The translations under genes were made by a program, and so were the position numbers. From the NCBI GenBank assembly GCA_964609975.1, contig CAZSTR010000036.1, positions 1 to 14,050 of the forward strand: DNA of 14,050 bases. Reading direction: 5' to 3'. Shown piece by piece: positions 13,998-14,050 of the stretch. This DNA is from UBA5905 sp964609975 (GTDB lineage: Bacteria > Bacillota > Clostridia > Oscillospirales > Acutalibacteraceae). Numbering within the stretch: the stretch's first letter is position 1; the number at the start of each line of letters is the position of its first letter. The notes beneath the pieces were generated by a model. It was not told where the DNA came from. It worked only from the letters and a program-made list of their open reading frames with translations, and made no database searches.

Positions 13998-14050
<53 letters not shown>

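Overview
The window is GC-rich bacterial chromosome. It most resembles a gut-type clostridial Firmicute (Oscillospirales/Ruminococcaceae-like). The support is AddAB instead of RecBCD, AGGAGG-type ribosome binding sites, a sortase-anchored surface protein with an SPxTG sorting signal, a YetF/DUF421 protein, and short dispersed hairpin repeats of a kind I recall from this group (from memory, not a search). The window begins inside one tRNA-Ala gene (anticodon CGC) and ends inside another (anticodon GGC). Nothing marks the stretch between them as an integrated element.

Layout. 1-90: tRNA-Ala 3' part and terminator. 134-222: a dispersed repeat. 231-1380: promoter and a membrane-anchored endonuclease/exonuclease/phosphatase (EEP) fold protein, closed by a strong terminator at 1404-1447. 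1482-2872 (minus): a decayed sortase-anchored surface protein, lacking its 5' end and carrying a frameshift near 1900. 2921-3673 (minus): a TetR-type regulator with a palindromic operator at its own start site. 3674-4116: no gene; two more copies of the dispersed repeat. 4210-11866 (minus): the operon addB-addA-HAD phosphatase, with a promoter at 11963-11991 and a terminator at 4117-4160. 12005-12041: an 18-bp-arm palindrome. 12130-12837: a YetF-like membrane protein. 12850-13176 (minus): a 108-residue AraC-type protein consisting only of the DNA-binding domain. 13344-13820: the remains of a divergently placed Gfo/Idh/MocA oxidoreductase, with an in-frame amber codon and no C-terminal half. 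13937-14050: promoter and first part of tRNA-Ala(GGC).

How the genes work together. The only clear multi-gene unit is addB-addA-HAD. AddAB processes double-strand DNA ends for RecA, and the co-transcribed phosphoglycolate-phosphatase-like HAD enzyme may clean up damaged ends or their products (inference). The AraC gene and the oxidoreductase form a classic divergent regulator/target pair in which the target has died but the regulator still looks intact. The TetR gene controls itself, and no obvious efflux or enzyme target remains beside it.

I found no convincing previously undescribed multi-gene system. The points most worth a second look are the dispersed repeat family with a conserved tail, the long palindrome between addB and yetF, the two pseudogenes, the shared stop-codon hairpin between two convergent genes, and the HAD gene attached to addAB.
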